Assembly: GCF_034555375.1 (NCBI RefSeq)
Contig: NZ_CP140706.1
Location: forward strand, 6,086,001 to 6,150,000
DNA: 64,000 bases
Origin: Pseudomonas sp. B33.4
GTDB taxonomy: Bacteria; Pseudomonadota; Gammaproteobacteria; Pseudomonadales; Pseudomonadaceae
Direction: 5' to 3'
Positions 1-9,413 of this stretch are shown piece by piece. Both the position numbers and the translations under genes were made by a program. Below the pieces are notes generated by a model that worked only from the letters and a program-made list of their open reading frames with translations, ran no database searches and was not told the DNA's origin. The stretch's first letter is position 1. Each line of letters begins with the position of its first letter.

Positions 1-1
1 G

Positions 2-946
2 GATGGTCTGAACACTTTGATCCTCGACGAAGCCGATCGCATGCTCGACATGGGTTTCTACGACGCCATCGAAGACATCATCGTCAAGACCCCGGAGCGT
101 CGTCAGACCCTGCTGTTCTCCGCGACTTACCCGGTGGGCATCAAGCAACTGGCGTCGAAATTCATGCGTGATCCGCAAACGGTGAAAGCCGAAGCGTTCC
201 ACGATGACACGCAGATCGAGCAGCGTTTCTACGAGATTTCCCCGGAAGATCGCATGGGCGTGGTGACGAAAGTCCTGCACCACTTCCGTCCGGCGTCGTG
301 CGTGGCGTTCTGCTTCACCAAGCAGCAGGTGCAGGAAACCGTCGATCACCTGACCGCCAAAGGCATTTCCGCCGTCGGCCTGCATGGCGATCTGGAACAG
401 CGTGACCGCGATCAGGTGCTGGCGATGTTTGCCAACCGCAGTACTTCGGTACTGGTTGCCACCGACGTTGCCGCCCGTGGTCTTGACATCGATGCACTGG
501 ACATGGTGATCAACGTCGAACTGGCGCGCGATTCGGAAATTCATATTCACCGCGTTGGCCGTACCGGTCGTGCTGGCGAGAAAGGCATCGCCATCAGCCT
601 GGTTGCTCCGGGTGAAGCGCACCGTGCACAAGCCATCGAGCAACTGCAGAAGTCGCCGCTGAACTGGGATCAGGTCGATAACCTCAAGTCTCAGGGCCTG
701 GCCCCGCTGCAACCGCCGATGACCACGCTGTGCATCGGTGCCGGTCGTAAAGACAAGGTTCGTCCGGGCGACATTCTGGGTGCATTGACTGGCGATGCCG
801 GGATTCCCGGTGCACAGGTTGGCAAGATCGCGATCTTCGACTTCCAGGCTTATGTAGCCGTTGACCGCACCGTGGCCATGCAGGCCTTGCAGCGTCTGAA
901 CGACGGCAAGATCAAGGGCCGTTCGCTGCGCGTACGTATCCTGTAA
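2..946 (+). CDS. dbpA: ATP-dependent RNA helicase DbpA (C-terminal part)
   Basis: This is the 3' part of a DEAD-box helicase gene; the reading frame is already open at the window edge, so the start is outside. Visible helicase motifs are DEAD ([11 protein letters not shown]) near the beginning, SAT (LFSATYP), motif V (VATDVAARGLD) and motif VI (HRVGRTGRAG). The last roughly 75 residues, beginning around PMTTLCIGAGRKDKVRPGD, match the DbpA-type RNA-binding domain that targets hairpin 92 of 23S rRNA in the E. coli protein. The family acts in late assembly of the large ribosomal subunit; this role is taken from the family. The gene is followed by a REP palindrome and no obvious U-tract terminator. 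Confidence 0.93.
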   Translation, partial: DGLNTLILDEADRMLDMGFYDAIEDIIVKTPERRQTLLFSATYPVGIKQLASKFMRDPQTVKAEAFHDDTQIEQRFYEISPEDRMGVVTKVLHHFRPASCVAFCFTKQQVQETVDHLTAKGISAVGLHGDLEQRDRDQVLAMFANRSTSVLVATDVAARGLDIDALDMVINVELARDSEIHIHRVGRTGRAGEKGIAISLVAPGEAHRAQAIEQLQKSPLNWDQVDNLKSQGLAPLQPPMTTLCIGAGRKDKVRPGDILGALTGDAGIPGAQVGKIAIFDFQAYVAVDRTVAMQALQRLNDGKIKGRSLRVRIL

Positions 947-962
947 GAACAACGTAACTCCC

Positions 963-1049
963 CTGTAGGAGCTGCCGCAGGCTGCGATCTTTTGACTTTG
1001 TTTTTAAAGAGCAAGATCAAAAGATCGCAGCCTGCGGCAGCTCCTACAG
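963..1049. repeat. REP pair (REPIN), GGAGCTGCCGCAGGCTGCGA family
   Basis: Two inverted copies of a REP sequence (GGAGCTGCCGCAGGCTGCGA then GATCTTTT) face each other across an AT-rich loop, between dbpA and the flavoprotein gene. The same family recurs at 10416, 23529, 26770, 36695 (single), 39822 and 47416. Confidence 0.9.
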
Positions 1050-1083
1050 TTCGTTTTGTGGTGACATTTCAGAGGACACCGTT

Positions 1084-2262
1084 TTGCGCTCTACCGAAGT
1101 CGTGATCATTGGCGCTGGCGCCGCTGGGTTGATGTGTGCACTGACCGCCGCCGGGCGTGGGCGTCAGGTGTTGCTGCTCGACCACGCGAACAAGGCCGGC
1201 AAGAAAATCCTGATGTCGGGCGGTGGCCGCTGCAATTTCACCAACATGTACACCGAGCCGAGCAATTTCCTCTCGCAGAACCCGCACTTCTGCAAATCCG
1301 CACTGGCGCGCTACACCCAGTGGGATTTCATCGGCATGGTCGGCAAACACGCCGTGCCGTACCACGAGAAAAAACTCGGCCAGTTGTTCTGCGATAACAA
1401 ATCCAGCGACATCCTCGAAATGCTCCTGACCGAGTGCGATCAGGCCGGTGTCGAGCTGCACCTCGACACGTCGATCCAGACCATCGAGAAAGTCGAGAGC
1501 GGTTACCTGCTCGACACTACCCTCGGACAGGTTCAGTGCCAGTCGCTGGTGATTGCCACCGGCGGGCTGTCGATCCCGACGCTGGGCGCCACCGGTTTTG
1601 GTTATCAAGTGGCCAAGCAGTTCGGCCATGAATTGCTGCCGACCCGCGCAGGGCTGGTGCCGTTCACCATCACCGATCAGCTCAAGGAACTCTGCACCGA
1701 GCTGTCCGGGACGTCGGTGGATTGTCTGGTCAGCTGCAACGATCAGAGCTTTCGCGAGAACATCCTGTTCACTCACCGAGGCCTCAGCGGTCCGGCAATT
1801 TTGCAGATTTCCTCGTTCTGGGAATCTGGCGATACGGTGGAGATCAACCTGCTGCCGGATCACGACGCGGCGAGCTGGTTGCAACAGCAAGTGGCCGAGC
1901 GCCCGAACAGTGAATTGAAAACCCTGCTGGGTGAAATCTTCACCAAGAAGATGGCCAATCTGCTGGCCGACAACTGGTTCGTGTCCAAACCGATGAAGCA
2001 ATACACCCACGCTGAGCTGGCGGAAATCGCCGACAAGCTCGGCAGCTGGAAAGTCGTGCCGGCGGGGACTGAAGGTTATCGCACGGCCGAGGTAACACTC
2101 GGTGGCGTCGATACCCGCGAAGTGTCGTCCAAGACCATGGAATCGCTGAAAAGCCCTGGCCTGTACTTCATCGGCGAGGTGCTCGATGTCACTGGTCACT
2201 TGGGCGGCTTCAACTTCCAGTGGGCCTGGGCCTCCGGCTACGCCGCCGCGCAGTACGCTTAA
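1084..2262 (+). CDS. HI0933/YhiN-type NAD(P)/FAD-dependent oxidoreductase
   Basis: The 392-residue product begins with a Rossmann FAD-binding motif (VVIIGAGAAGLMCAL) and has the family-typical GKKILMSGGGRCNFTN segment at about residues 39-55. Near the C-terminus are the GGV motif and GEVLDVTGHLGGFNFQWAW, both diagnostic of HI0933-like flavoproteins. These are cytosolic flavoproteins of uncertain physiological substrate. The start is a TTG codon: AGAGGA at 1071-1076 sits 7 nt upstream and no ATG or GTG fits better. It is monocistronic, flanked on both sides by REP pairs. Confidence 0.88.
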   Translation: MRSTEVVIIGAGAAGLMCALTAAGRGRQVLLLDHANKAGKKILMSGGGRCNFTNMYTEPSNFLSQNPHFCKSALARYTQWDFIGMVGKHAVPYHEKKLGQLFCDNKSSDILEMLLTECDQAGVELHLDTSIQTIEKVESGYLLDTTLGQVQCQSLVIATGGLSIPTLGATGFGYQVAKQFGHELLPTRAGLVPFTITDQLKELCTELSGTSVDCLVSCNDQSFRENILFTHRGLSGPAILQISSFWESGDTVEINLLPDHDAASWLQQQVAERPNSELKTLLGEIFTKKMANLLADNWFVSKPMKQYTHAELAEIADKLGSWKVVPAGTEGYRTAEVTLGGVDTREVSSKTMESLKSPGLYFIGEVLDVTGHLGGFNFQWAWASGYAAAQYA

Positions 2263-2283
2263 CTCAAGGCCAAATACAAAACC

Positions 2284-2374
2284 CTGTAGGAGTGAGCCTG
2301 CTCGCGATAGCGGTGTGTCAGCCACTAATTTGGTGACAGACACACAGCTATCGCGAGCAGGCTCACTCCTACAG
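2284..2374. repeat. REP pair, GTGAGCCTGCTCGCGATAG family
   Basis: Inverted pair of the REP sequence GGAGTGAGCCTGCTCGCGAT. Other members lie at 4694, 25391 and 57201. Confidence 0.9.
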
Positions 2375-2491
2375 TTGTTATGTGTGATGCAGTAAGGAAC
2401 ACTTTTTGCTGTCAGATGTGATCGGCGCCATTGCGTCGGCGTCATTACTGGCTCAATTTAGCGGCATCGCCTCGGAAGGCCTTCGCACTTC

Positions 2492-4684
2492 ATGTCCTCG
2501 ACCTCGTTTCGTCAGTCTTTGCGGCGCCTGTGGGCGCTGGATAAATTCAGCTACAGCGTGCGGGTGTTCATCGCCCTGACCGGCAGCATGGCGCTGTGTT
2601 GGTATCAGGATGAAATGGGCCTGCTGATCCCGTTGTTCCTGGGGATTATCGCCAGCGCCCTGGCCGAGACCGACGACAGTTGGCAGGGCCGCCTCAACGC
2701 CCTCGCGGTGACGCTGGTGTGTTTCAGCATCGCCGCGCTGTCGGTGGAATTGCTCTTCCCCTACCCCATCGTCTTTGCCATCGCCCTGGCGCTGGCCAGT
2801 TTCGGCCTGACCATGCTCGGTGCGCTCGGCGAGCGTTATGGCGCGATTGCTTCGGCAACGTTGATTCTGTCGGTGTACACGATGATCGGCGTTGATCAGC
2901 GCGGTGGCGCGGTCACCGATTTCTGGCACGAACCGATGCTGCTGGTCGCCGGTGCGGCGTGGTACGGCTTGCTCTCGGTAGTGTGGCAGGCGCTGTTTTC
3001 CAACCAGCCGGTGCAGCAGAGTCTGGCGCGGTTGTTCCGTGAGCTGGGGTTTTACCTGAAGCTGAAATCCTCGCTGTTCGAGCCGATCCGGCAGATGGAC
3101 GTCGAAGCCCGGCGGCTGGAACTGGCCCAGCAAAACGGTCGCGTGGTGGCGGCGCTGAACAGTGCCAAGGAAATCATTCTGCATCGGGTCGGCAACGGCC
3201 GCCCCGGATCGAAAGTCAGCCGCTACCTGAAGCTGTACTTCCTCGCTCAAGATATCCACGAGCGCGCCAGCTCCTCGCACTATCCCTACAACGCGCTGGC
3301 CGAAGCGTTCTTCCACAGTGACGTGCTGTTCCGCTGCCAGCGTCTGCTGCGCCAGCAAGGCAAAGCCTGCCGCGCACTGGCCGAATCGATCCAGATGCGC
3401 CAGCCATTTATTTATGACGCGAGTTTCGCCGAAGCCCTGAGCGACCTCGACGCCTCCCTCGAACACTTGCGTATCCAGAGCAACCCGGCGTGGCGCGGAC
3501 TGCTGCGTTCGTTGCGCGCACTGGCGGCCAACCTCGGCACCCTCGACCGTTTGCTCAGCGACGCGAGCAATCCGGATGCCTTGGCCGATGCGACAGACAG
3601 CAGCCTGCTCGACCGCTCACCGCGCAACCTCAAGGACGTCTGGATTCGTTTGCGCACGCAACTGACGCCAACGTCGTTGCTGTTTCGTCATGCCCTGCGC
3701 CTGCCACTGGCGCTGAGTATCGGCTACGGCATGGTGCATTTGATTCACCCGTCGCAGGGTTACTGGATCATCCTCACCACCCTGTTCGTCTGCCAGCCGA
3801 ACTACGGCGCGACCCGGCGCAAGCTCGGCCAACGGATCTTCGGCACCGCCATCGGCCTGACCGTGGCGTGGGCGCTGTTCGATCTGTTCCCGAGCCCGTT
3901 GGTGCAGTCGTGTTTCGCCATCGCCGCCGGCGTGGTGTTCTTTACCAACCGCACCACGCGCTACACCCTGGCGACTGCAGCGATCACCATCATGGTGCTG
4001 TTCTGCTTCAACCAGGTGGGCGACGGTTACGGACTGTTCCTGCCACGCCTGTTCGATACGCTGCTGGGCAGCCTGATTGCCGGCCTGACGGTGTTCCTGT
4101 TCCTGCCGGACTGGCAGGGCCGACGGCTGAACAAAGTGCTGGCCAACACCCTGACCTGCAACAGCATCTACCTGCGCCAGATCATGCAGCAATACGCCGC
4201 TGGTAAAAGCGATGACCTCGCCTATCGTCTGGCCCGGCGCAACGCGCACAACGCCGATGCAGCGCTGTCGACGACGCTGGCGAACATGCTCATGGAGCCG
4301 GGGCATTTCCGGAAGGAAGCGGATGTCGGCTTCCGCTTTCTGGTGTTGTCGCACACCTTGTTGAGTTATCTGTCAGGGCTGGGCGCGCATCGCGAGACCC
4401 AGTTGCCGGCGGATGTGCGTGAGCATTTGATTGATGGTGCCGGGGTGAAGCTGGCAACGAGCATCGACGAAATCGCCCAAGGGCTGGCGAACAAGCAGCC
4501 GGTGGCGATTCAGAGTGATGAAGAAGAAGCGCTGGCCAATGAACTGGAACAGATGCCTGATGAGATCGATGAGGGTCAGCGATTGGTGCAGACGCAATTG
4601 GCGTTGATCTGCCGGCAACTCGGACCGTTGCGCACGTTGGCGGCGCATCTGATCAAGGACAGCTCAGAAATCAGCGGCGGCTGA
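2492..4684 (+). CDS. yccS: YccS-type inner membrane protein (FUSC family)
   Basis: The 730-residue protein has two blocks of hydrophobic segments, at about residues 20-175 and 400-550, each followed by a soluble region. This is the duplicated layout of the YccS/YhfK family and of fusaric-acid-resistance-like (FUSC) proteins. The N-terminus (LRRLWALDKFSYSVRVFIAL) resembles YccS. Family members are thought to be efflux-related, but the substrate is unknown. The ATG at 2492 has GGAAGG 12 nt upstream, which is rather far. It stands alone between REP pairs. Confidence 0.85.
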   Translation: MSSTSFRQSLRRLWALDKFSYSVRVFIALTGSMALCWYQDEMGLLIPLFLGIIASALAETDDSWQGRLNALAVTLVCFSIAALSVELLFPYPIVFAIALALASFGLTMLGALGERYGAIASATLILSVYTMIGVDQRGGAVTDFWHEPMLLVAGAAWYGLLSVVWQALFSNQPVQQSLARLFRELGFYLKLKSSLFEPIRQMDVEARRLELAQQNGRVVAALNSAKEIILHRVGNGRPGSKVSRYLKLYFLAQDIHERASSSHYPYNALAEAFFHSDVLFRCQRLLRQQGKACRALAESIQMRQPFIYDASFAEALSDLDASLEHLRIQSNPAWRGLLRSLRALAANLGTLDRLLSDASNPDALADATDSSLLDRSPRNLKDVWIRLRTQLTPTSLLFRHALRLPLALSIGYGMVHLIHPSQGYWIILTTLFVCQPNYGATRRKLGQRIFGTAIGLTVAWALFDLFPSPLVQSCFAIAAGVVFFTNRTTRYTLATAAITIMVLFCFNQVGDGYGLFLPRLFDTLLGSLIAGLTVFLFLPDWQGRRLNKVLANTLTCNSIYLRQIMQQYAAGKSDDLAYRLARRNAHNADAALSTTLANMLMEPGHFRKEADVGFRFLVLSHTLLSYLSGLGAHRETQLPADVREHLIDGAGVKLATSIDEIAQGLANKQPVAIQSDEEEALANELEQMPDEIDEGQRLVQTQLALICRQLGPLRTLAAHLIKDSSEISGG

Positions 4685-4693
4685 CAGGGCGTC

Positions 4694-4759
4694 ATCGCGA
4701 GCAGGCTCACTCCTACAGGGGAACGCATTTCAAATTGTAGGAGTGAGCCTGCTCGCGAT
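4694..4759. repeat. REP pair, GTGAGCCTGCTCGCGAT family
   Basis: Compact inverted pair (ATCGCGAGCAGGCTCACTCC and its complement) between the convergent yccS and solute-binding protein genes; as RNA it would form a strong hairpin from either side. Confidence 0.9.
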
Positions 4760-4796
4760 AGGGACATCAGCCACACAGAGGATTCTGGATCAGCCT

Positions 4797-5534
4797 TCAC
4801 ATCCCATGCTGGCGAAGCAACTTGTCATAACTCCCATCCGCCTTCATCGCCGCAATCGCCTTATCAAACCCCGCGACAATCTGCTCATGCTGCGGATTCT
4901 TCAGGCTGACCAGAATGTGCAGGCTGTTCTCACTCAACGGCTTGGGCAAAAACTCCACCGAGTTGCGCACCCTGGCTGATTCTCGCGCCAGGTAATACTT
5001 CGCCACATACTCATCTTCCAGCGTCAGCTTGACCCGATCCGCCGCGAGCATGCGCACGGCCATGGCGAAGTTATGCACAGGGACTTTCTGCAGCGCCGTG
5101 TCGGCATCGAACGGCGCCGAATAGGCGTAGCCGCGCACCACCGCAATCGGATAAGTGTGCAGTTGCTGCAGATTGGAATAGTCGAGTGGTGTGTCTTTGC
5201 GCTTGAGAAAGCGGATGCGGTTGAGCAGGTATTCCCCGGAAAACTGCCCGAGTCTGGTCCGCTCGTCGTTGTACCAGGCGTTGACTAACACATCGTAACG
5301 GCCCTCGCCAACGCCAAGCAGCGCCCGCGCCCAAGGCACCTGCTCGTAACCGCTGGCATAACCGGCCCGGGCCAGCGCGGTGCTGACAATATCGGTGGCC
5401 AGTCCGCCGTTGACCAGGGTGTCGTCGGTAAAGGGTGGCCAGATATCAAACACCAGCCGCAGCTTCTCCGCTGCGGCGGTCTGAGCCAGCAAGAGCAATC
5501 CGATCAAAGCAAAGGCTCGATGCAAACGCGGCAT
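4797..5534 (-). CDS. Periplasmic solute-binding protein, SBP_bac_3 type
   Basis: The 245-residue product begins with a Sec-type signal peptide (FALIGLLLLAQTAAAEK, cleavage after AAA). It continues with EKLRLVFDIWPPFTDDTLVNGG, the opening of family 3 extracellular solute-binding proteins. No permease or ATPase gene is adjacent, so it may be an orphan receptor or a component encoded apart from its transporter. Many orphan Pseudomonas relatives are annotated only as amino-acid-type binding proteins; the ligand cannot be told from the sequence. A second protein of this type is encoded at 36829-37641. Confidence 0.8.
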   Translation of the reverse strand: MPRLHRAFALIGLLLLAQTAAAEKLRLVFDIWPPFTDDTLVNGGLATDIVSTALARAGYASGYEQVPWARALLGVGEGRYDVLVNAWYNDERTRLGQFSGEYLLNRIRFLKRKDTPLDYSNLQQLHTYPIAVVRGYAYSAPFDADTALQKVPVHNFAMAVRMLAADRVKLTLEDEYVAKYYLARESARVRNSVEFLPKPLSENSLHILVSLKNPQHEQIVAGFDKAIAAMKADGSYDKLLRQHGM

Positions 5535-5789
5535 GCTTGAAAATCCTTAGCGGGCAAGTTGCCCAGCATGTTTTCAGTCAAAACCCCAAGGCCCCTTACC
5601 GGCAAAACCCAGGCCCTAACATTAGCTCATTGCAGCCAGTGCACAGCGCTCTCCTGCAGATTACACAAAGTCGCCGAGGCTGCGAGAAAGGAATGATGGC
5701 ATTTTGACCTTTGTCACAGACTCTTACGCCATAAAGACATCTTTGCCGCAGGCGCTTAGTATCGGGCGACACGTTCAAGGAATCGGCAC

Positions 5790-6242
5790 ATGACAATCGA
5801 ATGGGTCTGCAAACATCACAGTGATCTGGGCAAGGAACAGCTGTACGCGCTGTTGAAGCTGCGCTCGGACGTGTTCGTCGTCGAGCAGAAATGCGCTTAT
5901 CCGGACCTCGACGGTCAGGATCTGGAAGGCGATACCTATCACCTGATGGGTTGGGAGGATGACCAGTTGATGGCGTATTTGCGCCTGCTGGATCCGGAAT
6001 CCCAGGGCGGTGATGTGGTAATTGGCCGCGTCATTACCGCACCGCAGGGGCGTGGCAAAGGGCTGGGGCACGAAATGATGGAGCAGGCGCTGAAGCAGGC
6101 CGAAAAGCATTGGCCGCAGGTGCCGATCTATCTGTCGGCGCAGGCGCATTTGCAGGGGTATTACGGCAAGTATGGGTTTGTCGTGGCGGGTGAGGAATAT
6201 CTGGAGGATGACATTCCACACATTGGGATGCGTCGTGCCTGA
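5790..6242 (+). CDS. elaA: ElaA-type GNAT acetyltransferase
   Basis: The product is 150 residues, normal for ElaA. It has the N-terminal LYALLKLRSDVFVVEQKCAYPDLDGQD segment typical of the family and the acetyl-CoA loop (VIGRVITAPQGRGKGLG, with the Q/RxxGxG/A pattern) at about residues 75-91. The C-terminal YYGKYGFVVAGEEYLEDDIPHIGM is also ElaA-like. It is a cytosolic GNAT-fold protein whose acceptor substrate is not established. AAGGA precedes the ATG. Confidence 0.88.
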   Translation: MTIEWVCKHHSDLGKEQLYALLKLRSDVFVVEQKCAYPDLDGQDLEGDTYHLMGWEDDQLMAYLRLLDPESQGGDVVIGRVITAPQGRGKGLGHEMMEQALKQAEKHWPQVPIYLSAQAHLQGYYGKYGFVVAGEEYLEDDIPHIGMRRA

Positions 6243-6246
6243 ACAG

Positions 6247-6423
6247 CCCTCACCTTAGCCCTCTCCCAGTGGGAGAGGGGACTGACCTTATCGTCTTGCG
6301 TCAGACATCGACCTGAAAAACCGCGTCGATTATGGATTCACAGCAATTCGCTCACGTCGGCGTATCTCTCCAATATCCCCCAATCAGTCCCCTCTCCCTC
6401 CGGGAGAGGGCTAGGGTGAGGGG
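6247..6423. repeat. Long palindromic repeat, CCCTCTCCC/GGGAGAGGG ends
   Basis: A roughly 177-bp element. Its ends are inverted copies of CCCTCACC(C/T)TAGCCCTCTCCC. Its interior carries ACATCGACCTG, CGTCGATTATGGATTCACAG and CGTCGGCGTA. A close relative with the same interior lies at 56237-56412, and end-only or variant members lie at 21216, 28218 and 48480. Confidence 0.85.
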
Positions 6424-6429
6424 CTCTTT

Positions 6430-6726
6430 TCAGGGATACTCAAGAACAGCCTTGATCTGCCGCAAATTACGCTCGATCCACCCACGATCAATCGCCCCCC
6501 ACTCACGAATCCGATAGCGCCCGGCGTGATTACGCGCGCCCTCTTCCTGCTCGAACTCACAGACGATATCCAGATCCGCCAACGCCGCAATCGTGTCCTG
6601 CGCCGTGCGCCGCGGCATGCCGGTGACTTCGGTCAGCGTCGGCACGCTCGGCGCCAGACCGCTGTCGATCAGGTACGCCACATACAAGCGGCGGTAGAAA
6701 CTACTTTTGGTCTTGCTGACGTCCAT
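6430..6726 (-). CDS. Small winged-helix DNA-binding protein
   Basis: The 98-residue product is predicted as one winged helix-turn-helix: the segment SVPTLTEVTGMPRRTAQDTIAAL at about residues 27-49 reads as helix-turn-recognition helix, followed by a basic wing (EEGARNHAGRYRIREWG). ATG at 6726 is chosen over the in-frame GTG at 6732 because AGGAAGG lies 5 nt upstream of the ATG and would abut the GTG. It is 24 nt downstream of the YgjP-type metallopeptidase gene on the same strand, so they may be co-transcribed. Target genes are unknown. Confidence 0.72.
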   Translation of the reverse strand: MDVSKTKSSFYRRLYVAYLIDSGLAPSVPTLTEVTGMPRRTAQDTIAALADLDIVCEFEQEEGARNHAGRYRIREWGAIDRGWIERNLRQIKAVLEYP

Positions 6727-6750
6727 CCACACCTTCCTGGTTGCGTACTG

Positions 6751-7245
6751 TTAAGCCTGCATATCCCGCCAGGTCAGGTACACGCGCAGATCAAACTCGA
6801 CCTGGTGATACCCCGGCAGCATGTGCTCACACAATTTATAGAACGCCTTGTTGTGATCCGACTCCTTGAAGTGCGCCAGTTCATGCACGACGATCATTTT
6901 CAGAAAGTCCGGCGCGGCGTCCTTGAACAACGAGGCGATACGAATCTCTTTCTTGGCCTTGAGCTTGCCGCCCTGCACCCGTGAAACCGTGGTGTGCAGA
7001 CCGAGGGCGCGGTGGGTCAGGTCGAGGCGGTTGTCGAACAGCACCTTGTCGATGGCCGGCGCGTTGCGCAGGTATTCCTGTTTCAGGTCCAGCGCGTAGC
7101 TGTACAAGGCCTTGTCGCTCTGCACGTCGTGTCGCCCCGAATAGCGCTGATTCAGGTATTCACCCAGACGCCCTTCGGCGATCAGTTGGCGCACCTGATC
7201 CTGCAATGGCGCGGGATAGGCCTGGAGGTACTTCAACACAGTCAT
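6751..7245 (-). CDS. YgjP/WrbA-associated-type M48-like metallopeptidase (DUF45)
   Basis: The 164-residue product has the zinc motif HELAHFKESDHNKAFY (HExxH variant HELAH plus downstream His and family-typical DH) at about residues 112-127, as in YgjP-like metallopeptidases (PF01863 type). It lacks a signal peptide and is probably cytosolic. ATG at 7245 is preferred to an upstream TTG at 7293, which would overlap the end of the GGDEF-EAL gene, although no strong ribosome site is visible at the ATG. The substrate is unknown. Its neighbour is a small winged-helix protein. Confidence 0.78.
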   Translation of the reverse strand: MTVLKYLQAYPAPLQDQVRQLIAEGRLGEYLNQRYSGRHDVQSDKALYSYALDLKQEYLRNAPAIDKVLFDNRLDLTHRALGLHTTVSRVQGGKLKAKKEIRIASLFKDAAPDFLKMIVVHELAHFKESDHNKAFYKLCEHMLPGYHQVEFDLRVYLTWRDMQA

Positions 7246-7289
7246 GGACAAGCGACACGGTTCGAAAAAGGTCCGCCAGTGTAGCGAAT

Positions 7290-9413
7290 TCAACCGGGCA
7301 GCGCGCTCCAGTCAAACGGTTCGGCAAAACTTGCGGCGTCTTCGGCAACCAATGGCCGCGCCACAAGGAAGCCTTGCACGTACTCGCAGCCGTGAGCTTG
7401 CAGCCACTGGTATTGCTCGATGGTTTCCACCCCTTCGGCGATCACCAGCAAACCGTATTGTTTGCACAGACTGATCACCGTGCTGACCAGTGAGGCGTCG
7501 CGTTTCGAGTCCGGCAATCGCGCAATGAGATGGCGATCAAGCTTGAGCGTATCCAGCTCCAGATCGCGCAGATGCGCCAGCGAACACGGCCCGGAGCCAA
7601 AATCGTCCAGCGCCACGCGCACGCCGAGATTGCGCAGCAAGCGCAACTGCTTGCGGGTCTCGTCGGGGTTTTGCATCAACGCTTCTTCGGTAACCTCGAC
7701 TTCCAGCTGCCGAGGCTGCAAGGCATGTCGCTCCATGACTTGCCGCAACTCTGTGACCAGATTCGGCAGACTGAACTGGGTGTTGCTCAAACTCACGCCC
7801 AGCACCAGATCTTCGGCAAACAGGGTTTCCCAGGCTTTGCGCTGGCCGGCGCCGCGATGATAGATCCAGCTGCCGAGACGACTGATCAGCCGCGCCTCCT
7901 CCAGCAATGGCAAAAACAATCCCGGCGGCACATCGCCGACGCTCGGGTGCTGCCAACGCAGCAAGGCTTCGAAACCACGAATCTGCCCCGTGTCGATGGC
8001 CACTTGCGGCTGATAGACCAGATTGAAATCACGGTTCTCAATGGCGCTGCGCACGCTTTCCTCGAGCATCAGCCGCGAGCGCGCACGGCCATTCATTTCG
8101 TGATCGTAGAAACGGTATTGCTGGCGGCCAGCGCGCTTGGCTTCATACATGGCGATGTCGGATGCGCGCAGCAATCCGTCGAGGTTCGAACCGCAGTCCG
8201 GATAAGTGGCGATGCCGATACTGGCGCCCAAGGCGATGTCCAACCCTTCGATCTGCTGACAGATCGACACCCGCTCAATGAGTTTTTCGGCAATCTTCGC
8301 CGCTTGCTCGGGGAATTCCAGATCCAGCAGCGCGGTAAATTCATCGCCGCCCATGCGCGCCAGAATGTCGAATGGCCGCAGACAGGCCTTCAATTGCTCG
8401 GAGACCCAGCGCAACACCCGATCGCCGACGTCGTGACCGAGTGAATCGTTGACCCGTTTGAAGCCGTCGAGATCCAGATACAGCAACACCCAACTGCTAT
8501 CACTGCGCTCACCACGCAGAAGCAGATTTTCCACGGTCTGGTAGAAGCCACGACGGTTGAGCAACCCGGTCAGTGGGTCGGTCACTGCTTGAAATTCCAG
8601 TTGCTGATGCAAGTGACGCACCACCGACATGTCCAGCACGGTCACCACCATCGCGTGTTGTTCGGTGGGCAACGCCGCGCAGGACAGGGCCACCGGCACC
8701 TGCTGGCCGGGCGCGGTGCGCAGCAAGGCATCGTGCAGCCTTAGCGTTTCGCCACGCTTGTAGCTGGCATAAAACTCGGAATCGGCCCACAGCGGAATGT
8801 GCGGTTTCTGTAGAAAATCGAGAAACTCCTGACCTTCCAACTCCTTTACCGGAGCATTCAATAACCGCGAAATCGCCGGGTTGGCGAAACGGATCAAACC
8901 ATCCTCGCCCACCACCAATATCCCCTCGGCGGCGTTATCCAGTACCGAAGCATTGAAGGCGCGCGCCACTTCCAGGTCATGACTCAGGCGCTGCAGCGCG
9001 CGGCGATTGCGCTGGTGTTCCAGCAACGCCTGCACTTTGGGCTTGAGGATCTGTGGGTCGAACGGTTTGAACAGGTAATCCACCGCGCCACTGGCGTAGC
9101 CCTTGATCACGGCGTCCTGGGATTGCTCGTTGGCGGTCAGAAAGATAATCGGCGTCAGGCGCGTGCGCTGGCTGCCACGCATCAGGCGCGCCACTTCAAA
9201 GCCGTCCATGCCGGGCATCTGCACATCCAGCAGCACCAGGTCGACATCATGCGAGAGCAAAATATTGAGCGCTTCGAAACCGGAGGCAGCGGTGAGGACG
9301 TGCCAATCCTGACGCTGCAGCAACGCGCGCATGCTGATCAGATTTTCAGGGTAATCATCAACGATCAAAAGGACAGAGCTGCCTTCACCTGGCGGGGGTT
9401 GCGCGCATTCCAT
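7290..9413 (-). CDS. Response regulator with PAS, GGDEF and EAL domains
   Basis: The 707-residue cytosolic protein has four modules. An N-terminal receiver carries the phosphoacceptor motif DLVLLDVQMPGMDG (about residues 54-67) and the conserved Lys in LFKPFDP. A PAS domain follows (AAEGILVVGEDGLIRFANPA). The diguanylate cyclase domain has an intact GGDEF and an RxxD inhibitory site (RPFD) five residues before it. The phosphodiesterase domain has EALLR, VTEEAL, DDFGSG, LKLD, AEGVE and VQGF, the residues needed for c-di-GMP hydrolysis. Both activities therefore look possible. ATG at 9413 is chosen over the longer frame because AGAGAAG precedes it. It is transcribed divergently from the PL7 lyase gene. 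No cognate kinase gene is next to it. Confidence 0.9.
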   Translation of the reverse strand: MECAQPPPGEGSSVLLIVDDYPENLISMRALLQRQDWHVLTAASGFEALNILLSHDVDLVLLDVQMPGMDGFEVARLMRGSQRTRLTPIIFLTANEQSQDAVIKGYASGAVDYLFKPFDPQILKPKVQALLEHQRNRRALQRLSHDLEVARAFNASVLDNAAEGILVVGEDGLIRFANPAISRLLNAPVKELEGQEFLDFLQKPHIPLWADSEFYASYKRGETLRLHDALLRTAPGQQVPVALSCAALPTEQHAMVVTVLDMSVVRHLHQQLEFQAVTDPLTGLLNRRGFYQTVENLLLRGERSDSSWVLLYLDLDGFKRVNDSLGHDVGDRVLRWVSEQLKACLRPFDILARMGGDEFTALLDLEFPEQAAKIAEKLIERVSICQQIEGLDIALGASIGIATYPDCGSNLDGLLRASDIAMYEAKRAGRQQYRFYDHEMNGRARSRLMLEESVRSAIENRDFNLVYQPQVAIDTGQIRGFEALLRWQHPSVGDVPPGLFLPLLEEARLISRLGSWIYHRGAGQRKAWETLFAEDLVLGVSLSNTQFSLPNLVTELRQVMERHALQPRQLEVEVTEEALMQNPDETRKQLRLLRNLGVRVALDDFGSGPCSLAHLRDLELDTLKLDRHLIARLPDSKRDASLVSTVISLCKQYGLLVIAEGVETIEQYQWLQAHGCEYVQGFLVARPLVAEDAASFAEPFDWSALPG